The notes under the pieces were generated by a model, which saw only the letters and a list, made by a program, of their open reading frames with translations, had not been told where the DNA came from and searched no databases. A stretch of DNA of 64,000 nt from Burkholderia lata (GTDB taxonomy: Bacteria; Pseudomonadota; Gammaproteobacteria; Burkholderiales; Burkholderiaceae), in contig NZ_CABVQK010000013.1 of assembly GCF_902499335.1 (NCBI RefSeq), positions 186,001 to 250,000 of the forward strand, written 5' to 3'. Made by a program: the position numbers and the translations under genes. Shown here one piece after another: positions 1-10,694 of this stretch (position 1 is the stretch's first letter; each line of letters opens with the position of its first letter).

Positions 1-47
1 TCAATCGTGTCGCGCTCGTGCGCGACACGTGCTTGCATGGCTACGGA

Positions 48-632
48 TTACGCAGCCGATTCGCGTGCGGCCGCTGCGTCCTTGCGTGCGGCTGCAGCCG
101 TTTGCTTCGCGCCACGCGTTGCCGTTTCGCTGACCGCATCGAAACCGCTCTGTGCGGCTTCGATCGCCTGGCCCGTCGCTGCGCGCACGGAGTCAGCCGC
201 GGCGGTCGCAGCCGACAGCGCCGAGTTCAGCGCAGCCACCACCGGTGCCGAGCCGGCCGGTGCATGCTTCGACAGTTCGCCGAGCACGTCCTTCAGGCGC
301 TTGTCGTTCTGTTCGTATTGCGCTTGCGCGACCTTCGCCCATTCGGACTGCGTCGACACCGCGATGTCGAACAGATGGCGGCCGTACGACACGGCCTTGC
401 CGGCGGCTTCCTGCGGCGCGGCGACCTGCTGCGCGAAGCCCACGGCCGGATTGCTGCTGTTGAACGCGTTCTTCAGCTTGTCCTCGTATTCCTCGAGCGC
501 CGTCCGGGCCGCTTGCAGGTTGAGTTCGACAACAGCCTCGAAACCTTGGATCGCCGGACGAGCGATCGCAAACCACGCGGCGATACCGGATTGATATTCG
601 GCGTTGAGTTTTTCGGGGGCAAATACGGACAT
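48..632 (-). CDS. phaP: Phasin family protein (PHA granule-associated)
   Basis: A 194-residue protein of the phasin_2 type: no signal peptide, no membrane segment, almost wholly helical and Ala/Gln-rich, ending in an Ala-Lys-Arg tail. Family knowledge: phasins coat polyhydroxyalkanoate granules in the cytoplasm and control their number and size. I chose the ATG at 632 (MSVFAPEKLN), because AGGAG lies 9 bases upstream of it; the in-frame ATG at 653 has no such site. The upstream region is AT-rich and holds a perfect palindrome (765-779). An orphan ParA-type ATPase is the next gene upstream. Family assignment is secure; the exact paralogue is not. Confidence 0.88.
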   Translation of the reverse strand: MSVFAPEKLNAEYQSGIAAWFAIARPAIQGFEAVVELNLQAARTALEEYEDKLKNAFNSSNPAVGFAQQVAAPQEAAGKAVSYGRHLFDIAVSTQSEWAKVAQAQYEQNDKRLKDVLGELSKHAPAGSAPVVAALNSALSAATAAADSVRAATGQAIEAAQSGFDAVSETATRGAKQTAAAARKDAAAARESAA

Positions 633-1085
633 CGGGCACGCTCCTGTTAGCAATGCGAGAGACGACGTAAGGAAAATTGGAAGCCGGATCGACAGCAGAC
701 TTCCTTATTGACAACCCGTCACTTATTTGAGCACGGGAAGTTGAAGGAGCCCATTCTAGATCGATTAATTGTCAATTAAATGGCATTAATACTAAGTGTA
801 AACCCTTATTTTGATCCAAGGCAACCGCTGGAGCCCTTGATGCGCCGACATCGCAGATGAAACTGCGCATCACTCTGTCCCGCAATGAATTTTTACCTTT
901 TTACAGCATAGCGGATCATGACGTCGCGCAACATTTACCAATTCATTATTCCTTTTATTAGAAAACCGGGACGTATTGAAAATTAAGCGGTCGCTTATGT
1001 AATCGTTTTTTCTGGATTTATTATGAAATCGTTTTCGGGATTATTAATGACGGAATCAATGATCGGATGAATTGCGGGTCGCAAT
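633..1085. other. AT-rich intergenic region upstream of phasin
   Basis: About 450 bases without a convincing gene, much lower in GC than the flanks. It should hold the phasin promoter. The clearest structure is the inverted repeat at 765-779. Minus-strand TTGACA and TTTACA hexamers lie nearby, but none has a good -10 at standard spacing, so I do not call a promoter. Confidence 0.5.
765..779. promoter_or_regulatory. Perfect AT-rich palindrome upstream of phasin
   Basis: TTAATTG-T-CAATTAA is a perfect 7-bp-arm inverted repeat, about 135 bases upstream of the phasin ATG. It could be an operator for a dimeric regulator. Chance palindromes are likelier in AT-rich DNA, so this is only a candidate. 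Confidence 0.3.
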
Positions 1086-1112
1086 AAAAAAAACGGCCGC
1101 ATGATGCGGCCG
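1086..1112 (-). terminator. Rho-independent terminator of the ParA gene
   Basis: On the minus strand a perfect CGGCCGC/GCGGCCG stem with a 5-base loop (1094-1112) is followed by a run of eight T (1086-1093), 25 bases past the ParA stop codon. Confidence 0.85.
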
Positions 1113-1136
1113 CGGGTTCGTCAGGCAGGCGCGAGA

Positions 1137-1901
1137 TCAGCCGGCCAGTTCGCGATGCAGCGCGAGGAACTCCTGCGTGAGCTTGTGCCCGGGTTCCAGA
1201 TGGATCACCGGCTTGGACTGCTGATGCGACTCGCGGATCTTCACCGACGCCGACAGCTTCGACACGAGCACCGGCAACCCTTCTTCGACGAGTTCATCGA
1301 CCAGCCGCTGCGGGAGGCTCGCCCGCGGCTGGAACTGGTTGATCACGATCCCTTCCACCTCGAGCGCCGCGTTGTGGTCCTGCTGGATTTCCTTCACGTT
1401 CTCGAGCAGCGTGTACAGCGCACGGCGCGAGAAATCGTCGCAGTCGAACGGGATCAGGCAGCGCTCGACCGCGATCAGCGCCGAGCGCGTATAGAAATTC
1501 AGCGCGGGCGGCGTGTCGATGTACACGGCGTCGTAGGTGTCGAGCTCGTTCAGCGCGTCGCGCAGCTTGTAGATCTTGTAGCGCGACTCGAGCTTGCCGT
1601 GCAGTGTGTCGAGATCCGGATGCGCGGGCATCACATCGAGCCCTTCGAACGGGGTCGGATGGATGAACGACGCGACGTCGACCGGACGGAAATTGAAAGT
1701 CAGCGCGGTTTCGAAGAAATCGGCGACGCCCGGCTGCGCGTCGGCCGCGGCGTCGCCGAGCAGGTAGCGCGTCGAGTTCGCCTGCGCATCGAGGTCGATG
1801 ACGAGCGTGCGCAGCCCTTCGCTCGCGCTGATCGCCGCCAGGTTGCAGACGATCGTCGATTTGCCCACGCCGCCCTTCTGGTTGAATACGACCCGCCGCA
1901 T
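1137..1901 (-). CDS. ParA/MinD-family ATPase (orphan)
   Basis: A 254-residue cytoplasmic P-loop ATPase. The deviant Walker A motif KGGVGKST lies at residues 9-16, with both the signature lysine K9 and the catalytic K14; an IDLDAQ segment follows at 35-40 and a Walker B-like YIDTPP near residue 130. Family knowledge: ParA/Soj/McdA proteins use ATP-dependent DNA binding to position DNA or protein cargo. I chose ATG 1901 because GAGGAG precedes it and homology starts there; the longer ORF to 2231 runs backward into the glycosylase gene. No ParB gene is adjacent, which argues against a normal parAB partition locus. The neighbour downstream is a phasin, so cargo could be PHA granules, but that is inference. 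Confidence 0.88.
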   Translation of the reverse strand: MRRVVFNQKGGVGKSTIVCNLAAISASEGLRTLVIDLDAQANSTRYLLGDAAADAQPGVADFFETALTFNFRPVDVASFIHPTPFEGLDVMPAHPDLDTLHGKLESRYKIYKLRDALNELDTYDAVYIDTPPALNFYTRSALIAVERCLIPFDCDDFSRRALYTLLENVKEIQQDHNAALEVEGIVINQFQPRASLPQRLVDELVEEGLPVLVSKLSASVKIRESHQQSKPVIHLEPGHKLTQEFLALHRELAG

Positions 1902-2002
1902 TGTGTCTCCTCGATCGAAACGTCGAAAAGACAAGCTTAGCCGGTCAATAATGGCGGTCGCGTGACGCAGGTCGAATTGCTTGCAATTGTGTACCGCACG
2001 CA

Positions 2003-2626
2003 TCAGGTGCGCGGCTGTGGCCCCGATACATACCGGTTGCCCGGCACGCTCCACCGCCACGGCAGATCCGTGCCGACACGAATGCCGATGCGCGGCCCGC
2101 CCGCCAGACCGGCGGGCGGCGCGATGCCGTCGTCGACGATCGCGAACCCTTCGTGCGCGCCGATCAGGTCGACACCATCCTGCGCGCCGCCGATTCCCAT
2201 CGCCTGGGTCAGCCGTGCCGGCCCCCGGCACAGGTCACGATCGCGCGTCTGCGGCGGCCGTGCCGCACGCATGCGTTCGAGCCCCAGCAGCGGCTCGAGC
2301 GCACGAATCAACACACCCGTTCCCGTGCCATCCGGGCCGCACACGCAGTTGCAGCACCAGTGCATGCCATAGGTGAAATAGACATACAGGTGCCCCGGCG
2401 GCCCGAACATCGTCGCATTGCGCGGCGTCTTGCCGCGATAGGTATGCGCGGCCGGATCGATCGCGCCGGCATAGGCTTCCACTTCGACGATCCGCCCTGC
2501 CCGGCCGTCCGCGGCCGCGAGAATCTTGTTGAGCAGTTGCGGCGCGACGTCGGTGGCGACGCGGTCGAAGAATGCGCGCGGCAGCACGACGCCCGGCCAC
2601 TGGGGCGCGGGTTCACCGCGCCGCAT
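2003..2626 (-). CDS. DNA-3-methyladenine glycosylase (AAG/MPG family)
   Basis: A 207-residue protein matching the AAG/MPG fold, which flips out and excises alkylated purines such as 3-methyladenine and hypoxanthine in base excision repair. Visible signatures are the IVEVEAYAG block containing the expected catalytic Glu, GPPGHLYVYFTYGMHWC, and the C-terminal GPRIGIRVG. Length fits bacterial members. ATG 2626 has GGAGGGG just upstream. Its start overlaps the end of the mug-like gene by 14 bases, so the two glycosylases are probably co-transcribed and translationally coupled. Confidence 0.93.
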   Translation of the reverse strand: MRRGEPAPQWPGVVLPRAFFDRVATDVAPQLLNKILAAADGRAGRIVEVEAYAGAIDPAAHTYRGKTPRNATMFGPPGHLYVYFTYGMHWCCNCVCGPDGTGTGVLIRALEPLLGLERMRAARPPQTRDRDLCRGPARLTQAMGIGGAQDGVDLIGAHEGFAIVDDGIAPPAGLAGGPRIGIRVGTDLPWRWSVPGNRYVSGPQPRT

Positions 2627-3161
2627 CGTGCCCCTCCGGTTGACGACCGGAAACGGCCGTCACCTGCACACGAAGCTGACGGTATGCGTCGACCAGTTCG
2701 TCGAGACTGAACGCGAGGTTTCTCCCACTGGGATTGGGCAGCACCCAGACGCTCGCGCCCTGCATGCGGGCAGGTTGCAATCCCCATTCGATTTCGCGCT
2801 GCCCGGAAAGCGCCGAGTACGCGGCCTTGCCGAGAAAAGCAACGAAGCGCGGCCCGTAATGCGCCAGCTTCTGGTCGAACGCCGCGGCCGCGGCAATGAA
2901 TTCCGCGCGCGAAAGCTGATCGGCGCTCGCGGTCGGCCGCTTCACCACCGCCGTCAGGCCGCAGCCATACCGGAGTATCGCGTGATCGTCCTGCGGCGAA
3001 ATTTCCGCCGGCGTGAAGCCCGCGAGATGGATCGCACGCCAGAAGCGGTTGCTTCTCCCAGCGAAGTGATGCCCGGTCGCGGCCGCGGTCAGGCCGGGGT
3101 TGATCCCGCAAAACAGCACGTCGAGATGCGGAGCGATGAGGTCGGAAAGTTCGTCAGCCAC
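2613..3161 (-). CDS. mug: G:T/U mismatch-specific DNA glycosylase (Mug family)
   Basis: A uracil/thymine DNA glycosylase of family 2. It carries FCGINPG near the N-terminus, where Asn is the family's catalytic residue, and PNPSGRN near the C-terminus. Role: removal of U, T or ethenocytosine from mispairs with G. I use the GTG at 3161, giving about 182 residues starting just before the conserved core as in E. coli Mug. The longer ATG start (3245) would lie upstream of the ssb terminator hairpin (3192-3221), so an mRNA from it would be unlikely. The gene runs into the AAG-type glycosylase with a 14-base overlap. Confidence 0.88.
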   Translation of the reverse strand: MADELSDLIAPHLDVLFCGINPGLTAAATGHHFAGRSNRFWRAIHLAGFTPAEISPQDDHAILRYGCGLTAVVKRPTASADQLSRAEFIAAAAAFDQKLAHYGPRFVAFLGKAAYSALSGQREIEWGLQPARMQGASVWVLPNPSGRNLAFSLDELVDAYRQLRVQVTAVSGRQPEGHDAAR

Positions 3162-3191
3162 GTTTTGCCTGGCGCGCAAGGAACATCGACG

Positions 3192-3221
3192 TAAACGAAA
3201 GAAGGCCCGAAGACCCGGGCC
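3192..3221 (-). terminator. Terminator of ssb
   Basis: The minus-strand GGCCCG/CGGGCC stem (3204-3221) is followed by a TTCTTTCGTTT tract. It lies about 60 bases beyond the ssb stop and inside the longest possible mug ORF. Confidence 0.65.
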
Positions 3222-3281
3222 AAGCAGTTGGCTTGACTCGGACATTCGGGCCCGTCGTGATGCTGGATGCCGGCTTGCCGA

Positions 3282-3836
3282 TCAGAACGGGATATCGTCG
3301 TCCATCTCGTCGAAGCCGCCACCTGCCGGTGTGCTCGGACGGCTCTGCGCGCCGCCTGCACCGCCACGCGCTGCACCGCCGGCACGACCGCCGCCGCCAC
3401 CGCCGCGTTCCATCTGCTCGCCGCGGCCGCCGCCGCCACCACCACCGTAGCCGCCGCCGTAACCGCCTTCATCACCGCCGCCACCGCCGCCGCCCGCAGC
3501 ACCGCGGCCGCCGAGCATCTGCATCTGGTCGGCGACGATTTCGGTCGAGTAACGATCCTGGCCGTCCTGGCCCTGCCACTTGCGCGTGCGGATGCGGCCT
3601 TCGATATAGACCGACGAACCCTTCTTCAGGTATTCGCTGACGATTTCCGCCAGACGGCCGAAGAACGCGACGCGATGCCACTCGGTCATTTCCTTGAAAT
3701 CGCCGCTTGCCTTGTCCTTGTAGCGGTCGGTCGTCGCGAGACGGATGTTCGCAACCGCGTCGCCGCTCGGCAGGTAACGGACTTCAGGATCGGCGCCGAG
3801 ATTGCCGACGAGGATGACCTTGTTGACGGATGCCAT
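3282..3836 (-). CDS. ssb: Single-stranded DNA-binding protein
   Basis: A 184-residue SSB. The OB-fold occupies roughly residues 1-110 (starting MASVNKVILVGNLG), followed by a Gly-rich flexible linker (about 115-170). The acidic tail ends in DDDIPF, the canonical docking peptide for partners such as Exo I, RecQ and PriA. Role: coats ssDNA during replication, repair and recombination as a homotetramer. It is divergent from no neighbour; the MFS gene lies upstream on the same strand, and a terminator follows the stop. Confidence 0.98.
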   Translation of the reverse strand: MASVNKVILVGNLGADPEVRYLPSGDAVANIRLATTDRYKDKASGDFKEMTEWHRVAFFGRLAEIVSEYLKKGSSVYIEGRIRTRKWQGQDGQDRYSTEIVADQMQMLGGRGAAGGGGGGGDEGGYGGGYGGGGGGGRGEQMERGGGGGGRAGGAARGGAGGAQSRPSTPAGGGFDEMDDDIPF

Positions 3837-3937
3837 GTGTTTCTCCAGTAAATTCGATGCCGGGCCGCCCGCTCATGCTGTCGGGGCGGCCCGCCGGGCA
3901 AGCCGGCGAACGCCGCCGGTACCTGCCAAAATTGAGT

Positions 3938-5125
3938 TCAGGCCTTGCGCGGCGGCGCTTTCATGCTGGCCGCGATTATAAGCCACGCGGCCACGAGCCC
4001 AGAACACGTGTAGAACACGGTGTTCGCGCCGCCGTGCTTCAGCAGCCAGCCGCCCACGATGCCGCCGAGCGCGAGCCCGATCGACTGCGTGGTGTTGTAG
4101 ACGCCCGTGGCCGCGCCCTTGCGCGAACCCGGCGCGAGCTTCGACACGAGCGACGGCTGCGACGCTTCCAGGATGTTGAACCCGAGGAAATAGACGAACA
4201 GCACCGCTGCCACAATCAGGATGGTATGCGGCGCGCTGCCCAGCAGCAATTGGCCGATCAGGATAGCCAGGATGCCGCCGAGCAGCACCGGCTTCATCTT
4301 GCCCCGTTTTTCCGCGACGATGATCGCCGGGACCATCATCACGAACGCGAGCCCCATCACCGGCAGGTAGACCTTCCAGTGCGCGGCGACCGGCAGGCCG
4401 CCGTCGACGAGCAGGCGCGGCACGACGAGGAACAGTGCCGTCTGCGTCGCATGCAGCACCAGCACGCCGAAGTTCAGGCGCAGGAGCTCGACGTTGTGCA
4501 GCACCTCGGCGAACGGCGCGGGCACGTGCACGGGCTTCGCCGCATCGGGCACGATCCACACCACGACGCCGATCGCGAGGATCGACAGCACGCCGACGAT
4601 CGCGAACAGCCCGCTCATCCCGACCCAGTGGAACACGATCGGTGCGCCGACGATCGCGACCGCGAACGACACGCCGATCGAGCCGCCGACCATCGCCATC
4701 GCCTTCGTGCGGTTCTGCTCGGAGGTCAGGTCGGCGATGAACGCGAGCACCGCGGACGACACCGCGCCCATCCCCTGGATCACGCGGCCGACGATGATCC
4801 ACGTGATGTCGTGCGCGGACGCGGCGACGAAGCTGCCGATCGCGAAGATCACGAGGCCCGTGGCGATCACCGGCTTGCGGCCGAACTTGTCGGACGCCCA
4901 GCCGTAGAAGATATAGAACAGCGATTGCGTGACGCCGTAGGCCCCGAGCGCGATGCCGACGAGCAGCACGTTGTCGCCGCCCGGGATGGTTTTCGCGTAG
5001 ACCGAGAACACCGGCATGATCATGAACAGGCCGAGCATGCGCAGCGCGAAGATCGCCGCGAGCGACGTGGTCGCGCGCAATTCGGGCGCGGTCATGCGGG
5101 AAGACGTGGCAGACGGATTGGACAT
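3938..5125 (-). CDS. MFS transporter
   Basis: A 395-residue major facilitator superfamily protein with about 12 hydrophobic segments. The loop 2-3 signature GWASDKFGRKP follows the second segment, and a charged central loop separates two six-helix halves. Role: proton-coupled transport across the inner membrane; the substrate cannot be read from the sequence. The start at 5125 precedes the first membrane segment by about 20 residues; Met11 (MTAPEL) is an alternative, and neither has a strong ribosome binding site. The gene is divergent from uvrA. Placement between uvrA and ssb is not proof of a repair role. Confidence 0.9.
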   Translation of the reverse strand: MSNPSATSSRMTAPELRATTSLAAIFALRMLGLFMIMPVFSVYAKTIPGGDNVLLVGIALGAYGVTQSLFYIFYGWASDKFGRKPVIATGLVIFAIGSFVAASAHDITWIIVGRVIQGMGAVSSAVLAFIADLTSEQNRTKAMAMVGGSIGVSFAVAIVGAPIVFHWVGMSGLFAIVGVLSILAIGVVVWIVPDAAKPVHVPAPFAEVLHNVELLRLNFGVLVLHATQTALFLVVPRLLVDGGLPVAAHWKVYLPVMGLAFVMMVPAIIVAEKRGKMKPVLLGGILAILIGQLLLGSAPHTILIVAAVLFVYFLGFNILEASQPSLVSKLAPGSRKGAATGVYNTTQSIGLALGGIVGGWLLKHGGANTVFYTCSGLVAAWLIIAASMKAPPRKA

Positions 5126-5389
5126 CGGGAATGAATTTCGAATGATCGGAATGTCCGCCCGACACCGGGCGGCGGAAGATCAGGACCAGCGGCCCGGGAG
5201 GCTTGGCGGGCGACACGTCGGGGCAGGATTCAGGCAGCCCGCAGGACACCCGGAACCGCGCGGCGCGGCCGCTTGCCCGGCGCAGGCGCCGCCTTGCTGC
5301 CACCTGCTGCTAAGGCTGGGGGCCCCAAACGACGGCCTCGAAAAGCCGTTATAGTAGCAGGTTTGGTTCCCTCCATTTTCGCCAGGTTC

Positions 5390-8275
<2,886 letters not shown>

Positions 8276-8296
8276 CGCTTCCCGCCCCCTCCTCCC

Positions 8297-8320
8297 GCGC
8301 GCGGCCGCCCGGCCGCGCGC
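8297..8320 (+). terminator. Strong GC hairpin after uvrA, no T-run
   Basis: A 10-bp perfect stem (GCGCGCGGCC/GGCCGCGCGC) with a 4-base loop starts 21 bases past the uvrA stop. No T tract follows, so it may protect a 3' end or pause RNA polymerase rather than act as an intrinsic terminator. Confidence 0.35.
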
Positions 8321-8432
8321 GCCGCTGCGCACCGCGCAACCGGCCTCCTCTCGTTTTCCCTTCTGCGTTTACACCATGCGCCAAACGGCCCCGTTGCGGA
8401 CCATAATGGCGGCTATACTTTACGGTCGTAAG

Positions 8433-8498
8433 GTTCGCCGTACGCACCAATCCGGTGCGGCGCCGGGCGAACACGGCTCTGCCGCGCATTCCGCGGCA
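8433..8498 (+). promoter_or_regulatory. Two-hairpin structured leader upstream of the AI-2E family gene
   Basis: Two stems lie in the leader. The first (8433-8472) has outer arms GTTCGCC/GGCGAAC and an inner CGCACC/GGTGCG stem; the second (8480-8498) is TGCCGCG/CGCGGCA. A TATACT hexamer at 8414-8419 could serve as a -10, which would put both stems in the 5' UTR. I match it to no known riboswitch class. Confidence 0.4.
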
Positions 8499-8524
8499 TG
8501 ACACACGAACGACAGGAATCCACG

Positions 8525-9610
8525 ATGGAGAAGCAACCAGACTCGTCGCGCGATGCGCAGAATCGCGAACCGCACCTGCGCAGCGTGCGGCTGACGAGCG
8601 ACTTCAGCCTGCCGAAGCTGTCGGCGCTCGAAATCGGCAGCTATGTGTTCGCGATCCTAGCGATGTGGCTCGTGATCGAGCTCAAGCTGCTTGGCGGGCT
8701 GCTGGCCGGCCTGCTCGTCTACCAGCTGATCCACACGATCGCCCCCGTGATCGAACGCCACACCACGAGCATGCGCGCGCGCTGGGTTGCCGTCGTGCTG
8801 CTGGCGATCGTGATCGTCGGCGCGCTGACGGGCCTGACGATCGGCATCATCGAACACTTCGAGCGCACGGTGCCGAACCTGCAAAGCCTGCTCGACCAGC
8901 TGATGCAGATCGTCGAGCAGACCCGCGCACGCACGCCGGCCTGGATCGCGAACCTGCTGCCCGTCGACGTCGAGCAGATGAAGACCAAGGCCGCGGTGCT
9001 GATGCACTCGCACATGGACCAGCTCCAGCAAAGCGGCAAGAGCGTCGCGCGCGGCTTCGGCCACGTGCTGTTCGGGATGATCATCGGCGCGATGATCGCG
9101 ATCGGCGTCGAGCACGGCAAGGTGCGCCGCCCGCTGTCCACTGCGCTCGTCACGCGCGTGTCGCGCTTCGCCGACGCGTTCCGCCGGATCGTGTTCGCGC
9201 AGATCAAGATCTCGGCGATCAACGCGGTGTTCACGGGCATCTACCTGCTCGTCGCCCTGCCGATCTTCCACCAGCGGCTGCCGCTGTCGAAAACGCTCGT
9301 GCTCGTCACGTTCATCGTCGGCCTGCTGCCCGTGATCGGCAACCTGATCTCGAACACGCTGATCGTCGCCGTGTCGCTGTCGGTCAGCATGGGCACCGCG
9401 ATCGCGTCGCTCGCGTTCCTCGTGATCATCCACAAGCTCGAATACTTCCTGAATGCGAAGATCATCGGCGGCCAGATCGAGTCGCGCGCGTGGGAGCTGC
9501 TGCTCGCGATGCTGATCATGGAAGCCGCGTTCGGGCTGCCGGGCGTGATCGCCGCGCCGATCTTCTATGCGTACCTGAAGCGCGAGCTGTACCTGCTGCG
9601 GCTGATCTGA
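8525..9610 (+). CDS. AI-2E family transporter (PerM/YdiK-like membrane protein)
   Basis: A 361-residue polytopic inner-membrane protein of the AI-2E transporter (PerM, formerly UPF0118) family. It has a pair of N-terminal helices, a soluble central region and a C-terminal set of helices, with the family's GxxPxIG-like segment (VGLLPVIGNLI) and a terminal PIFYAYLK. Family knowledge: proposed exporters or ion/permease proteins; the substrate of this one is unknown. ATG 8525 is preceded by ACAGGAATC, whereas the upstream ATG at 8498 has no ribosome site and lies at the end of a leader hairpin. It converges on purU across a shared terminator. Confidence 0.87.
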   Translation: MEKQPDSSRDAQNREPHLRSVRLTSDFSLPKLSALEIGSYVFAILAMWLVIELKLLGGLLAGLLVYQLIHTIAPVIERHTTSMRARWVAVVLLAIVIVGALTGLTIGIIEHFERTVPNLQSLLDQLMQIVEQTRARTPAWIANLLPVDVEQMKTKAAVLMHSHMDQLQQSGKSVARGFGHVLFGMIIGAMIAIGVEHGKVRRPLSTALVTRVSRFADAFRRIVFAQIKISAINAVFTGIYLLVALPIFHQRLPLSKTLVLVTFIVGLLPVIGNLISNTLIVAVSLSVSMGTAIASLAFLVIIHKLEYFLNAKIIGGQIESRAWELLLAMLIMEAAFGLPGVIAAPIFYAYLKRELYLLRLI

Positions 9611-9634
9611 AGCAGCCGGCACGTCGGAAGCGAT

Positions 9635-9674
9635 AAAAAAACGCCGCGCCCCGTGAAGGGCGCGGCGTTTTTGC
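9635..9674. terminator. Bidirectional terminator between convergent genes
   Basis: An A-run, the stem ACGCCGCGCCC/GGGCGCGGCGT and a T-run form a symmetric hairpin. It can end transcription of the AI-2E family gene on the plus strand and of purU on the minus strand. Confidence 0.92.
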
Positions 9675-9736
9675 TTGTGGGGGCCGGCCATCCGGCGGCC
9701 GGCGATACGGGGGCCGGCTGTCCGGCGCCCGACGAA

Positions 9737-10621
9737 TCAGCGGAACACGACCGTCTTCGTCCCGTTCAGCACGATCCGGTGCTCGACGTGCCACTTCACC
9801 GCGCGCGCAAGCGTCACGCACTCGACGTCGCGGCCGATCGCGGTCAACTGGTCGGGCGTCATGCTGTGGTCGACGCGCTCGACTTCCTGCTCGATGATCG
9901 GGCCTTCGTCGAGATCGGTCGTCACGTAGTGCGCGGTCGCGCCGATCAGCTTCACGCCGCGGTCGAATGCCTGGTAGTACGGCTTCGCGCCCTTGAAGCT
10001 CGGCAGGAACGAATGGTGGATGTTGATCGCGCGGCCGGCGAGCTGCTTGCACAGGTTCGGCGACAGGATCTGCATGTAGCGCGCGAGCACGACGAGATCG
10101 GCCTGGTGCTCGTCGATCACTTCCAGCACACGCGCTTCCTGCGCGGCCTTCGCGGCATCGGACGAGCCGCCGATCAGCGGGAAGTGATGGAACGGGATGT
10201 TGTAGCTCGCGGCGAGCTGGTAGAACTCCTTGTGGTTCGACACGATCGCCGGGATCTCGATCGGCAGCTGGCCGGTGCGATAGCGGAACAGCAGGTCGTT
10301 CAGGCAGTGGCCGATCTTCGACACCATGATCACGACGCGCGGCTTCACGGCCGCGTCGTGCATTTCCCAGCGCATCGAGAACTGCTCGGCGAGCGGCGCG
10401 AATTCCTTGCGCAGCGTGTCGAGCGCCGTCGCGGCATCCGCGCCGCCGCCGTCCTGCTCGAAGTGCACGCGCATGAAGAATTCGCTGGTGCGGCTGTCGC
10501 CGAACTGCGCCGAATCGAGGATGTTGTTGCTGCGCTCGAACAGGAAGCCCGAGACCGCATGGACGATGCCGTGCCGGTCGGGGCACGACAGTTTCAAGAT
10601 AAAGCTGTGATCGGTCGGCAT
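9737..10621 (-). CDS. purU: Formyltetrahydrofolate deformylase
   Basis: A 294-residue protein with an N-terminal ACT domain (about 1-85, LKLSCPDRHGIVHAVSGFL) and a C-terminal formyltransferase-type hydrolase domain. It hydrolyses 10-formyl-THF to THF and formate, balancing one-carbon pools and supplying formate for PurT. The catalytic block INIHHSFLPSFKGAKPY and the downstream GATAHYVTTDLDEGPIIEQ are intact. ATG 10621 has AAGGGAG upstream; the longer ORF to 10792 runs backward into the NUDIX gene. Confidence 0.96.
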   Translation of the reverse strand: MPTDHSFILKLSCPDRHGIVHAVSGFLFERSNNILDSAQFGDSRTSEFFMRVHFEQDGGGADAATALDTLRKEFAPLAEQFSMRWEMHDAAVKPRVVIMVSKIGHCLNDLLFRYRTGQLPIEIPAIVSNHKEFYQLAASYNIPFHHFPLIGGSSDAAKAAQEARVLEVIDEHQADLVVLARYMQILSPNLCKQLAGRAINIHHSFLPSFKGAKPYYQAFDRGVKLIGATAHYVTTDLDEGPIIEQEVERVDHSMTPDQLTAIGRDVECVTLARAVKWHVEHRIVLNGTKTVVFR

Positions 10622-10694
10622 GACCGCTACTCCCTTCGTTTCCGTATTCGTCAAATTGCCCGTTCGCGCCGCCAGGCTGTGTGCGCGGCACGCG

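Noticed and set aside
5126..5389. A LexA box for uvrA.
   Set aside because: I scanned the divergent gap for CTGT-N8-ACAG and found none.
8391..8419. TTGCGG...TATACT as a full sigma-70 promoter for the AI-2E family gene.
   Set aside because: The spacer is 14 bases, too short; only the -10 is kept as a candidate.
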